DNA of 64,000 nucleotides from Xylogone sp. PMI_703 (taxonomy: Eukaryota; Ascomycota; Leotiomycetes), in contig JAJTUQ010000003.1 in the NCBI GenBank assembly GCA_021399445.1, positions 496,001 through 560,000 of the forward strand, given 5' to 3'. Under the pieces are notes generated by a model. That model saw nothing but the letters and a program-made list of their open reading frames with translations, did no database searches and was not told the DNA's origin. Below, piece after piece: positions 1-9,267 of the stretch. Made by a program: the position numbers and the translations under genes. Every line of letters begins with the position of its first letter. Position 1 is the first letter of the stretch.

Positions 1-280
1 TATTCTCCACCTTGGTCCATTGACTTGACTTCGTACAGAGCGTAATATATCACACTTTTCGCGTCTGTGCATTATTGCCCCAAGAGGCACTTTTCGATAG
101 TATTCCACAAATGTGAATAGACAAAAAAGTGTGGTATATTGCGGCCTGTAGTAAAGTATACGGGAGTCTGACCCACTATCCAAAGACGACACTTATGTTT
201 TGATCTGGCAGACCATTCACAATTATTTGTCCTAACGTACTCAACGCCAGACTTCATATTTGGTAAAACTGGAAATCAAC

Positions 281-1360
281 ATGGCCACAGAGCAGGAGCG
301 TAGAGATGTCGAGTTCAAAACTTTTGATGGCTTGACTTTGCGCGGCTGGCTCTTTGTAGGGCCCAAAGATGGTCCTGCAGTGATTGTCAATGGGGCAGTA
401 AGTCATCTACGAACCCTGACCATCCATATTGTCTGTCCAGAAAGATATTGGGAACTCTTACTTACCTAGAGCCATTCTCCATAATAGTTCATGTGCCCAA
501 AAGAAATTTTCGTGGCAGACGTAGCAGCCTGGTTCGGATGTAATGGCTTGACGGCTCTTGTATACGACGCCCGTAGCATAGGCATAAGCGACGGCCTACC
601 TCGGAATGACCTGGATCCGCAGAAGATGGCTGAAGACAATTCAGATGCCGTGACAGTACGTATTTGCCCGCTCTCAGGATTTCGATCGTCCTACTATCTG
701 TCCAACATACTAATGGAACTGGAACAGTTCCTGGTGAACGAGGGCTGGGTGGATCCGCAACGTATAGCCACATGGGGGTTTTTCTACAGTTCTGGAATAG
801 CATTAGAGGCCGCGGCCTTCGATAAGCGCATCAAAGCCGTCATAGCGCAAGGTCTGATGCCCGAATGGTACCTGAATCCGGATGACCAGGAGTGGCTCGT
901 CGCCCGTGCAGTCCAAGATCGGGCCAACCAGCTTCGCGGTAATCCACCTGATTACATGCCCTTGCTAAATGAAAAGGGAGAGCACTTCTTGCTCTTCAAA
1001 TATCTGCAGGATATGACACCAGACTCGAAGGCACACCTGCCCGACTGGGTCCATAGGACCAGGAAGCACGCCCCGACCTTCAAAGATAGTCTGACACTCC
1101 AAAGCTTTTACCGTCACGCCAAGTGGAAGCCCATAAACATATTCTCGTCCATCGCTCCCACGCCGGTCATGATCTTGACGCCCGAGCATGACGAGGTCGT
1201 GCCGCCTGAGTATCAGAAGAGTATATTTGATAGTCTGCAATCACCCCTGAAGAAGTTCCACATTGTGAAGGATAAGGGACACGCCGACTTTTTGAGTGTT
1301 AATCTTGATCAGCTGCTGACCCCACAGCTAGATTTTCTCAAGGAAGCTTTGAAATTTTGA
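281..1360 (+). CDS. AF380-like alpha/beta hydrolase, nucleophile position altered
   Basis: Three exons fit: 281-397, 488-655 and 728-1360, giving 305 residues. The introns (90 and 72 bp) have GTAAGT and GTACGT donors, and splicing restores alignment with the paralogue at 3897-4916. The start is the ATG at 281; the frame is open upstream but without an earlier ATG. The protein resembles fungal polyketide-transferase/thiohydrolase-type alpha/beta hydrolases (Af380, PsoB). The acid (D250 in a PEHDEV segment) and the histidine (H280 in KGHAD) are present. The nucleophile elbow reads WGFFYSSG, so residue 114 is Phe where Ser or Cys is expected; a neighbouring Ser might act instead, or the protein may be inactive. 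It is the first of five nearby metabolic genes. Family placement is fairly safe; substrate is unknown. Confidence 0.8.
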
Positions 1361-2018
1361 GCTACCAAATTCTTCTGCCGGTAGAATCCGGATTCGCGTG
1401 CGGGTCTTTCATGCTGGTCTGGATCCTGAGATCTACATAGTATGACTATAGTGCCGATAATGTTACTTTTTGATGTGCATGCGTAAAGACTGATTGTGCT
1501 ATGTATATTAGTAGATTACCAACTCGAAGTCAAAACTAGCCACCATGACCCCATTGAAAATCTTGTTGACATTGACTTGTTCAATGCTATACTATGGTAC
1601 AGGCTATAAATATTGTAAAATGCGCTAGACAAAGATTAGGATCAGACGTAACAATAAATGGCAGCGTGACAAAAACGTTGCTAATACTTTAGTGTCGTCG
1701 ATAAATACTTGTATCCTCTCGGGCACTGCCAATTAGATATAGATAAAGGGGCTAGTGGATGTACACCGAAGACGACGGGTTTGAGCTCTCATTATTTAGG
1801 AGATGCATAGTTCTTGTGAACTCCTTTTTGGGTCTATCTTAGCTTTCCTCGTGATATCAAATCTTCCATGAGGAGCGATACATTTCTCAACATTCTGAAC
1901 CCGAAGATGAACGGCTAAACAAGTAGATCTACCGTTTGGCTTTGACAGTAACCTAAACGGGGAGCCTAGTTCTCGCAAATACAACAAGCTCGTTCTATTC
2001 TTCTTATAGCTATCTATC
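1361..2018. other. Intergenic, convergent gene tails
   Basis: This spacer lies between two convergent genes. It is AT-rich and should hold both 3' ends. I see no coding region, RNA gene or clear repeat. Confidence 0.6.
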
Positions 2019-3287
2019 TCATCCCTCCAGGGACTCCAATATCTTCTTGACATCGCGATCGATGTCTACAAGGTACAACCACCCCAGCTGCGACTTTCCC
2101 GCATTATCAGGGTCAAGTTCCCCTTTCATGTCCTCGGGCATCTCTGCCCTTTGTTCATCCGTCATCCTGATGGTCATAACAATGTTGGTGACTCTTAATA
2201 CCCCACGCATTCTCTCCATCCTATAGGCCTCCCAAGCCGCCAACGCGTCCGACAAGCTTACTTTACCCTTGAGATTTGCCAAGAGCAACCCAAGGCTGTA
2301 ACTGCTCTCAAAGGCTGAATTGGCGCCTTGGCCTGCCGAGGGTGGAATAGCATGTGCTGCATCTCCAATTATGACCACTCGTCCAGTTGTTGAATGCCAG
2401 CGATCCATCTCAGAGGTGAGATCGTAAAACGGCCAGACATTCAGGAAATGAGCATCTGGAGCACTAACTTGCGATTGTACGGCCTGGACAAGCGGCGTCC
2501 ATGCGGCCGGATCTTGTTGGATAATCTCAATCAGTGCATCTTTGTCCTCCAACAATTGCGCCCATCCTGCACGATCTTTCTTTTCAAATTTCAATTGTCG
2601 TCCTACAAAGAGCTCCTTGCCACCTTCAGTCTGAGGTGTTATGATGAAAGAACCCTCCTTCCCACGCAGAGACACTGGAAGTGGGAGATTCTTTCCCAGT
2701 TCCCAATTGTCGCTTGGGAAGCAATACGTTAAGCCGAGGAAGCCAGTGTAACGTGGGTGGACGTCTGGGAACAAATAGGATCGGACTTTGGAATGGATAC
2801 CATCGGCGCCAATTAACATCTCATCTGTCTCCCGAGTTCCATCTGCGAATTCGAATTCGACACCATTTGAGTTTTCATTGACAATCTTGGTAAATTTCTT
2901 TCCATAGAAGATTTCAATGCCAGCTTCTTCCGCCATTTTCCTCAACTCGGCGATTATCACTTTTCTCGTAACGCGGAGACTATCGTACCCGTACACATCT
3001 TTCTTTCCAAAATAGAGCTTCCCGGTAACTTCGTACTCAGGATCCGTTAAAAATGTGAAAGCTTCGAAGCTATAACCTTGAGACTTGATGCGAGAGTATG
3101 CGCCGATGGAGTCCAAGCAACGCAAAGCGTTTGGAGTGAGTGACATAGCGCCGCCAAGGTCATGGTCTGGCCCTCGGAATTCAAAGAATCGCGGTTGGAT
3201 GCCATGGCTTTTGAGGACGAGACCAAGGGTGAGGCCGCCTACGCTAGCACCGATGATAGCCACTGATTTGGGGGTAGTCGAAATCAT
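2019..3287 (-). CDS. FAD-dependent aromatic monooxygenase
   Basis: A single exon of 422 residues. The ATG at 3287 is chosen because upstream in-frame codons lack an ATG. It is a class A flavoprotein monooxygenase of the salicylate/6-hydroxynicotinate hydroxylase type. The N-terminal dinucleotide-binding motif GASVGG is at residues 13-18. The DG motif (GADGIHSKVR) lies mid-protein and the GD motif (GDAAHAIPPSAGQGAN) near residues 305-320. Such enzymes use NAD(P)H and FAD to hydroxylate or decarboxylatively hydroxylate aromatic rings; length is normal. No signal peptide or C-terminal anchor is evident, so it is probably cytosolic. It lies between the two AF380-like hydrolases, which suggests a shared pathway. 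The actual substrate cannot be read from sequence. Confidence 0.88.
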   Translation of the reverse strand: MISTTPKSVAIIGASVGGLTLGLVLKSHGIQPRFFEFRGPDHDLGGAMSLTPNALRCLDSIGAYSRIKSQGYSFEAFTFLTDPEYEVTGKLYFGKKDVYGYDSLRVTRKVIIAELRKMAEEAGIEIFYGKKFTKIVNENSNGVEFEFADGTRETDEMLIGADGIHSKVRSYLFPDVHPRYTGFLGLTYCFPSDNWELGKNLPLPVSLRGKEGSFIITPQTEGGKELFVGRQLKFEKKDRAGWAQLLEDKDALIEIIQQDPAAWTPLVQAVQSQVSAPDAHFLNVWPFYDLTSEMDRWHSTTGRVVIIGDAAHAIPPSAGQGANSAFESSYSLGLLLANLKGKVSLSDALAAWEAYRMERMRGVLRVTNIVMTIRMTDEQRAEMPEDMKGELDPDNAGKSQLGWLYLVDIDRDVKKILESLEG

Positions 3288-3896
3288 AGTGACGCAGGAA
3301 TGCAAAATCAAGCAGTGAACCCTATGACAAAGTTCAAAACAATTTGACTAGAGCTAATTGGTTGCCGATTGTGTTTAGCTGTACTTGATCTATTTGTTAT
3401 ATGCCTGATCGGAGACTTCCTGGAGTCACTTCGCGACTACAAAGACTGACTAGACCCCGGCGGCCCGTTCCGAGGCGGTGGCTCGGTGCACTTACGGTGG
3501 ACCGATGTCTAACTTAATAGACGCCGAGTTCACGGCGTGCAAGCATACTTGTGAAACTTAACGCGGCGGTCCCAAGTCTAAAGCCACGCAAAGAGGATTG
3601 TATGTTCAGGTAGAAGACGAGAGTGAACGCCTTCGTCTCTTCCGTGAGTCATGATATAGAAAATCTCAAGTGTAGACCGAAAGTACACGCTGTGGCCCCA
3701 GGAAAGAAATATTTGGAATTACGGTTGTCTCAAACCTTTTTGACTGTAATTAAGGATAAGAATTAGCAACTTTATCCTCTTGGTATACTTGTCACATATA
3801 GAGACCCACAGTCTGAGGGTTCCTTCAAGCGTGTGCATGGTCTTTTCGGTCATATAGCTGTGTGGTATATTTCTATGTCAATATCTTACAAATATT
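3288..3896. other. Intergenic, promoter of the FAD monooxygenase
   Basis: It separates the monooxygenase start from the 3' end of the next minus-strand gene. It must contain the monooxygenase promoter. GC-rich and AT-rich segments alternate; no coding or repeated structure was found. Confidence 0.5.
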
Positions 3897-4916
3897 TCAA
3901 AGCTGCATGTGCTTCTTCAAAAAGTTAAGTTGCTTATTGAAAGCATTGTCCATATCCCCAAACATCCAATCAAAATGATTTCTCCCGAGAAGAATGCAAT
4001 GTTCCTTCGGCTCCAGCAACATGTCAAATGCCTCCTTTTGCCTCGAAGCGGGAAACACCTGGTCGTGCTCAGGCGTTACCATGATGACTGGCGTTGGGCT
4101 GATCTTCGGTAGCAGGTGCAGCATATTCCAATTAAGACATCGCATGTAGGTGTTGACTGTGACACGATTCTCAACGGGCATATTCAAGCCTTCCATCGTT
4201 GAGAAGAAGTTGCCTAAAGGCTGACCGAGTGCCGTAACGCCGTCTTCATCGACTAGAGGCAGATACATGGGCTCTTCTCCAGCCATCCGGCCGGCACGGT
4301 CTGCTAACGCAAGCTCCAGGAGGGCTTCACGGCGTTCGGGATCACCAGTGGTATCCATCATTGGCGCCACCGCTACGACGGCAGCGATCCGCCGGTCTGA
4401 TGCCGCGGTCGCGAGCATGATATTGCCATCAAAACACAAACCCCAAACCGCAATTTTAGTCGGCTCTACCAGAGGATGCTGGGAAAACCATGTAATCGAG
4501 TCCATAAAGTCATCGATTCGCCTATGCATGTCGCTCTACCGCGACGATTAGTTTTACAGTAGCTGATGACGATCCACCAGGTTCTCTTATATTCAATATA
4601 GGACAACTTACATCATTTCTGGGTTCACCATCGCTAGAACCAATACCGAAAGTGTCAAAAATGAGTGCCGTAAAACCACGCTTGCGGTACCATTCAGCAA
4701 TATCTGGTACGACTACATCCTTAGGCATGTTGAACTGCGCAGCGAATTGTTAGGTGAAAGCTCAAGGTCTTCCCCAGAATTCGGATATAGATTTTCACGT
4801 ACCCCTGCCGAGAGGATAATCCCAGGTCCGCGCTTCTCAGCGGGATACAGCCAGCCGCGGAGCGTGACGCCATCGAGGCTCTTGAACTCGATATCTTCGC
4901 GTGAATGTTGTGCCAT
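3897..4916 (-). CDS. AF380-like alpha/beta hydrolase with Cys at the nucleophile position
   Basis: Three exons on the minus strand (4916-4803, 4734-4612, 4535-3897) give 291 residues. The introns are 68 and 76 bp with GTACGT and GTAAGT donors, and their positions match those of the paralogue at 281-1360. The family is the polyketide-transferase/thiohydrolase-like alpha/beta hydrolases. The nucleophile elbow reads WGLCFDGN, putting Cys113 where Ser is usual; dienelactone hydrolases also use Cys there. A PEHDQV acid segment and a GRNHFDW histidine segment complete a plausible triad. The conserved intron positions show the two genes come from one duplication, now diverged and in opposite orientation. 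It starts 385 bp from the divergent decarboxylase-like gene, so the two may be co-regulated. Confidence 0.82.
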
Positions 4917-5301
4917 TGTTTGCTCCTACACAGAAACCTATGAAGAATAGGTACAGAAGGCGAGCGTTAATCTTTTGTTAATTCACAGACGGGAGTCTGG
5001 GACTGCAGCGTAAGCCTGGTCCCCGACTCCCCGAGATTGTCGGAGGTTCCGTAGCCTGGTCGGATCCCCGACGTTGGAAGTCGGTAGAGATGCACCCAGA
5101 CGACTCCGCAACGGCCTGACCAAGAGCATTAATCCGCAGTTGCAAAACCTTGCCTTGAGCCGTAATATAGGCTTTAAGTGCCCAATTGTACATGGCTAAG
5201 TAAATTCCCTTTCCATTTGGTCCCAGATCTATCCTTTCCCTTTTCCTCACCTCCGTGGCGTTTTCTACTCTCCTACCAAATCCGCAGTACGAAAGACCAT
5301 T
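4917..5301. promoter_or_regulatory. Bidirectional promoter with CGG/CCG pairs
   Basis: This 385-bp spacer separates the starts of the AF380-like hydrolase (minus) and the decarboxylase-like gene (plus). It contains CGG-N5-CCG at 5041-5051 and CGG-N4-CCG at 5061-5070, embedded in an imperfect direct repeat around AGCCTGGTC. Zinc-cluster regulators bind CGG triplet pairs, so this is a candidate operator region. That link is inference. Confidence 0.4.
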
Positions 5302-5880
5302 ATGACCACCAAAACGCCCCGATTTCCATCCGTCCAAGACACTCCTGAAAAGGCAGAAGCCTTCGCGGAAGTAGAGCGTATCGTCAAAAATTTACACGGA
5401 GCATCTTTCAAGGTCAAAGATGACAACGGTAACTTTCTCGGCCCATTCGGTGTTCTCTCGTCTGCGCCAAAAACCTTTGTGCCCTACCTCGACTACACAC
5501 TGGCTTTTTTCAAACTACCACATGTCACTCCCAAGGAGCGCGAGTTGGCTATCTTAGCGGCCGTCTCCGTCACAAAGAGTGAATTCGTCACATACGCTCA
5601 CCATAAAATCGGAATAGCACAAGGCTTGAGCCAGACCCAAGTCGAACATGCGAGCAGCGGACGTGTACCAATAGAGGGTTTGTCCGACAGAGAGGAATCC
5701 ATTTACGAGCTATCCTTGAGCCTAGCAAGAGGGTTCGGCATTATTGACGACAAACAATTTGATTCGGCTGTCACATTGCTTGGTAGAGAAGGCGTCTCCC
5801 AGGTGGCCCAGTTGGTGGGTGGATATATACTGGTGAGCCTGCTCGTGAGTGTGGGAGATGTCCGAGCCCCTCAGTCTTGA
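5302..5880 (+). CDS. Carboxymuconolactone decarboxylase-like (AhpD-fold) protein
   Basis: A single exon of 192 residues starting at the ATG at 5302. It resembles fungal carboxymuconolactone decarboxylase/AhpD-superfamily proteins. The helical core has the KERELAILAAVSVTKSEFVTYAHH stretch in two parts: a PKERE turn and then the helix carrying Glu and His of the active-site-like motif. The redox CxxC of AhpD is absent, as in many decarboxylase-type members. Length is normal for the fungal family. It has no signal peptide and is probably cytosolic. Neighbours (FAD monooxygenase, dienelactone-hydrolase-like protein) suit a step in aromatic ring processing. The reaction is not determined. Confidence 0.8.
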   Translation: MTTKTPRFPSVQDTPEKAEAFAEVERIVKNLHGASFKVKDDNGNFLGPFGVLSSAPKTFVPYLDYTLAFFKLPHVTPKERELAILAAVSVTKSEFVTYAHHKIGIAQGLSQTQVEHASSGRVPIEGLSDREESIYELSLSLARGFGIIDDKQFDSAVTLLGREGVSQVAQLVGGYILVSLLVSVGDVRAPQS

Positions 5881-6477
5881 AGTTTGCACCCATTGTGGAG
5901 TTTTTGCTATATCTGCGACCCACAGGCCAATCCACGGACCAAGCAATGCGAAGCTACAGGTTGCATGGATGTGACAGAAGCTACATGATATAAGAACATG
6001 TAGCCTGATCTCAAGTATTTAAGGAAAGCGGGATTCTAGCTACGAAGGTTGATCGAGTCTTCCTGTACATAGAAAGCCTCTGTAGCTCAAATCATGCGCA
6101 TTTGACTTCAAGCCTTGCCACTCAGTCTTGAATTTCCTACTTCAAATTTTTCGAGACTATCTACGCAGCGGAAAAGTGCTTTCGATTAACAATCGTCATT
6201 AACTTCTACCTCCAATCCTGTGAATCCTAAGAGTACGTAAACGATGTCAGTTCAACAAGGAGTGAGCCAGCGCCACCCATGGACATACTTTTGACAAACA
6301 TGATGGTAAATTTCAATATGCATTCAGGGAAAAATATGGTGAGAGCTGCAGCACCCAATTTGTGTCACTTTCGATCCGTCCAATAATGGGCTTTGAAGTC
6401 TTAGTAACTGTCTTACATTAGACTTCTACTAATATGCCTTAGGTAGTATATATTTGTCGCTGTTTCAAGCGTACCTC
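5881..6477. other. Intergenic between convergent genes
   Basis: This spacer lies between the 3' ends of the decarboxylase-like and dienelactone-hydrolase-like genes. I see no coding, RNA or repeat feature in it. Confidence 0.5.
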
Positions 6478-7409
6478 TCAAGCGAACCACCGCGAGAACC
6501 ACGACCTAGCCTTCTCTTCCGCCCTCGTCGCCGCCGCCATCGCAACTTCATCATCCGGATCAGTTCGATTCGCAAAGCCATGCTTAGCACCGGGAAGAAG
6601 CTGAACCTCATGCTCAACATCTTTCTTGCTCTCCAAGATTTCCTTCACTTTCCTGATATCCGACGCCTTCATTTGAAGATCCTCCTCGCCGACGGCCCAT
6701 GAAATAGGAATTTTAATGGCCTCGACATCGTCTGGGACCTTAATAAAAGTCGGATGCGCAACGAACGCGGCGTCGATGAGCGGTTCTGAGGTGGAGGAGA
6801 GGGTCTGCGATGAGTGCCGGACTACGCGGTGCTTTGGGTCATCCTTTGCCAGCGTGACGACATGCTTGCCGCCCCAGCAGAATCCAGCTGTGCCGATCTT
6901 CAAGTCTTTAGTCTCGAAGGGCGGAGGCGAGGTGCGGAGAGCCTGGAAATACTTGATCACTCCGGCCTCGGTATTGGCAATGCTGCACGTTATCATCCAG
7001 GGGATTACATGGTACAGGACTTGGAGGAAGAGGAACGGCTTGACGAAGATGGTTATGAACCAAGACTGTTTCTCCAAGAGCGTATGCGTGGATGGAAGGA
7101 CCGACGGAGACATGGCACGGCCTTAGGTGTCTAGAAGTCAGATGTAGGTTAAGAGTCTTGGGAGCAAGACGGACCATTCATGAAGTCTGGGCAGTAGACT
7201 AGGAAACCTCCCTTGGCATAGTGGTCGGATAAGACTCGGTTGTTTACAAAGCCCCAGCCAAATGCATCAGTGATGAAGACAATAATGCCCTTAGGCGTGA
7301 CGCCGGCTTCGGGTTCAGCAATGTAGGTCTTGACGCCATGGATTGTGGCCTCCTTGCCAGTGGGATGGCTCTTGGAGACCCCTCCGCGAAAGCAGTCGGG
7401 ACAGGACAT
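6478..7409 (-). CDS. Dienelactone hydrolase-like protein
   Basis: Two exons (7409-7175 and 7121-6478) give about 292 residues. The 53-bp intron has a GTCCGT donor and an AAG acceptor; the nearer TAG acceptor would create an immediate stop, so the AAG one was chosen. The protein belongs to the dienelactone hydrolase family. The nucleophile motif is GFCWGG with the family's Cys, the histidine sits in GAKHGFA, and an acidic residue occurs in VGEEDL. Dienelactone hydrolases open lactone rings in catechol degradation; fungal members also act in secondary metabolism. It is the last gene of the five-gene group, with a 20-bp minisatellite just upstream of its start. The start at 7409 is the only ATG fitting the conserved N-terminus. 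Confidence 0.85.
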
Positions 7410-7443
7410 TATAGGAGAGAATGAGTCGAGTTTCTTGAATCAG

Positions 7444-7532
7444 GAATAAGGATCGAGAGTTTCGAATAAGGATCGAGAGTTTCGAATAAGGATCGAGAGT
7501 TTCGAATAAGGATCGAGAGTTTCGAATAAGGA
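7444..7532. repeat. 20-bp minisatellite, four copies plus partial
   Basis: The unit gaataaggatcgagagtttc occurs four times in perfect tandem (7444-7523), followed by 9 bp of a fifth copy. It ends about 35 bp upstream of the dienelactone-hydrolase-like ATG, so it lies in the promoter or 5' leader. Confidence 0.95.
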
Positions 7533-7620
7533 AGTGGATCTAAACGGCTGTTTCATTGATATACGTGAGATGTCGTTTTACAAGGTCAAGGCGTTAAGGA
7601 TAGCTTGCAAACTCGGAAAC

Positions 7621-7790
7621 AAGATTGTTTTTGGATACCGAAGCGATACCTCGATTCCGATCAATTTACAGTATTATTATTTATTAATGTAACATGATGC
7701 TAATACTTATTATATAAATATTAATAGCTGATTTACAAATAATAATAAATTGATCAGAATCGAAAGTACTACGGTTAACCAAAACGACAT
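7621..7790. mobile_element. Degenerate MITE, same family as 9087-9267
   Basis: The ends resemble the inverted termini of the element at 9087-9267 (GATTGTTTTTGGATACCGA on the left; the complement near 7761-7788 on the right). Right-hand internal sequence matches in the same orientation. The central block ACATGATGCTAATACTTATT is in inverted orientation relative to the other copy. It is more diverged, and target-site repeats are not clear. Confidence 0.6.
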
Positions 7791-8816
7791 TTGCTCGGAA
7801 ACATTAATCTTTAATCTTTTTTCATGACTTGAGCTAAAAGCACTTTATAATTTAGTCTTATCGGTCACAACCTTAACATAATCATTATTAATATAATAAT
7901 AAGAATATACTATAATGAAGAGTATTAAGCGCTTAAACGTCTTATAGTTAGATTCAGTCATGCGATTACTATAAATACTGTGCTATAGTTATAGGTTATA
8001 CTGTACTATACTAACGCCCTACGGCCGTTGGCTCCTTTTAGCATGCTTATAGGCTCAAGGCCCTGGAAGCGAAGCCTTGTAGGGCGTCCATTTTTGCTCG
8101 TTTCCCCGCAGTTAGAGGATAAGAGTTTGACTAAAGCCTAAATTCTAGTTCATTGTATGGTGTCATAAAAACCCAAATCGTGATACATTAAAATAACTAC
8201 AGGTGGTATGTAGTTCTTTACAGCAAAAATTTCCCCGTGTAAATGTCTAATCTCTTATACGCGTATAGTTGAAAATTCGGTGGACAACAAAGATTAAAGA
8301 TTAAAGTCGGTTTGGTCAACCGTATTTTACGTATCGAAAGCAACCCTGCTCGGAAAGCCCTGTTATACGCGTACAGTTGATGAACCCCAGCGAATCGGCC
8401 ACAGTCTCCCATGCCTATCAAATTCCGACAAGTACTGTCGTTGTATCCGCGACTTTTGTGGTTGTAGAGATCTCCATTTCTCGGTCGTCGGACTGGCGAC
8501 GCTTACGGCTCGCGGATCATGGCTTGCGGATCCGGACGGGAACGGAGGGACCCGTTGCGCCTTCCGCTGACTGCATCATCGTGGTAGGATGGTGCGGCAC
8601 GCTACCAGCAGTCCTCTCCGAATGGGGTACAATGTCGCGCAGAACACAGGGGGTCGTATCGCATCTGGGGCTGAAAACGACCAGTTCTCTATACTGCCTC
8701 ATGCCGTAAGCTGACACGGCCAAGGTCAAAGCATTGCCCGCGCAGCTTGCTCCGACAATTTCAGCACGAGAGCCTCGTCAAGAATAGCCCTCTGGCTTTA
8801 GCAATAGGAACGGGTA

Positions 8817-8973
8817 CCGAATAGTCTCATGAAATCCGATGGCGAGCTAAGCCCTCTATATTACGCTCTATGGTAGATTTTCCGAAGGCTTAACCTCCTA
8901 GTCATGAATTAATGCTCTGTATAGCGTTACATTGGCTTTCTAGCTCGTTATCGGACTTCATGAGACTATACGG
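8817..8973. mobile_element. TA-flanked MITE, family B
   Basis: The left terminus CCGAATAGTCTCATGAAATC and the reverse complement of the right terminus (CCGTATAGTCTCATGAAGTC) match with two differences over 20 bp, and similarity continues inward through CGAGCTA. TA dinucleotides flank at 8815-8816 and 8974-8975. At 157 bp with no coding capacity it fits a non-autonomous Tc1/mariner-type element. Confidence 0.75.
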
Positions 8974-9086
8974 TACCGGGTACTCATAGGAAGTGGCCCC
9001 ACTTTCAACCCCTCTTATCGCTCGTGCTACATAGAGCAACTTAGTCAGAAATTATCAATTATCCAGCATAAAACATATTATACATA

Positions 9087-9267
9087 CCCAGGTTGTTTTC
9101 GATACCTAAGTGATACTTTCGATTTTGATCAATTGATTATTATGTATAAATCCATTATAAATATTTATATAATAAGTATTAGCATCATGTTATCAATAAC
9201 TGATTTATAAATGATAGTAAATAGGTCGGAATCGAAAGTATCACTTAGGTATCGAAAACAACCTTGG
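9087..9267. mobile_element. TA-flanked MITE, family A
   Basis: A 181-bp element with near-perfect terminal inverted repeats of about 38 bp, including TTGTTTTCGATACCTAAGTG and its complement at the right end. TA flanks at 9085-9086 and 9268-9269. The interior is AT-rich and non-coding. The TA target site and length fit a Tc1/mariner-derived MITE. Confidence 0.85.

Noticed and set aside
6454..7134. Plus-strand open frames of 82-136 residues
   Set aside because: They are antisense shadows of the dienelactone-hydrolase-like gene, whose motifs are on the minus strand.
8014..8087. Short inverted repeat ACGCCCTAC / GTAGGGCGT
   Set aside because: Only about 9-10 bp of pairing and no target-site duplication, so it was not called as an element.
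8377..8729. Overlapping open frames on both strands
   Set aside because: They have no family features, no splice-supported extension and lie in a repeat-rich spacer.
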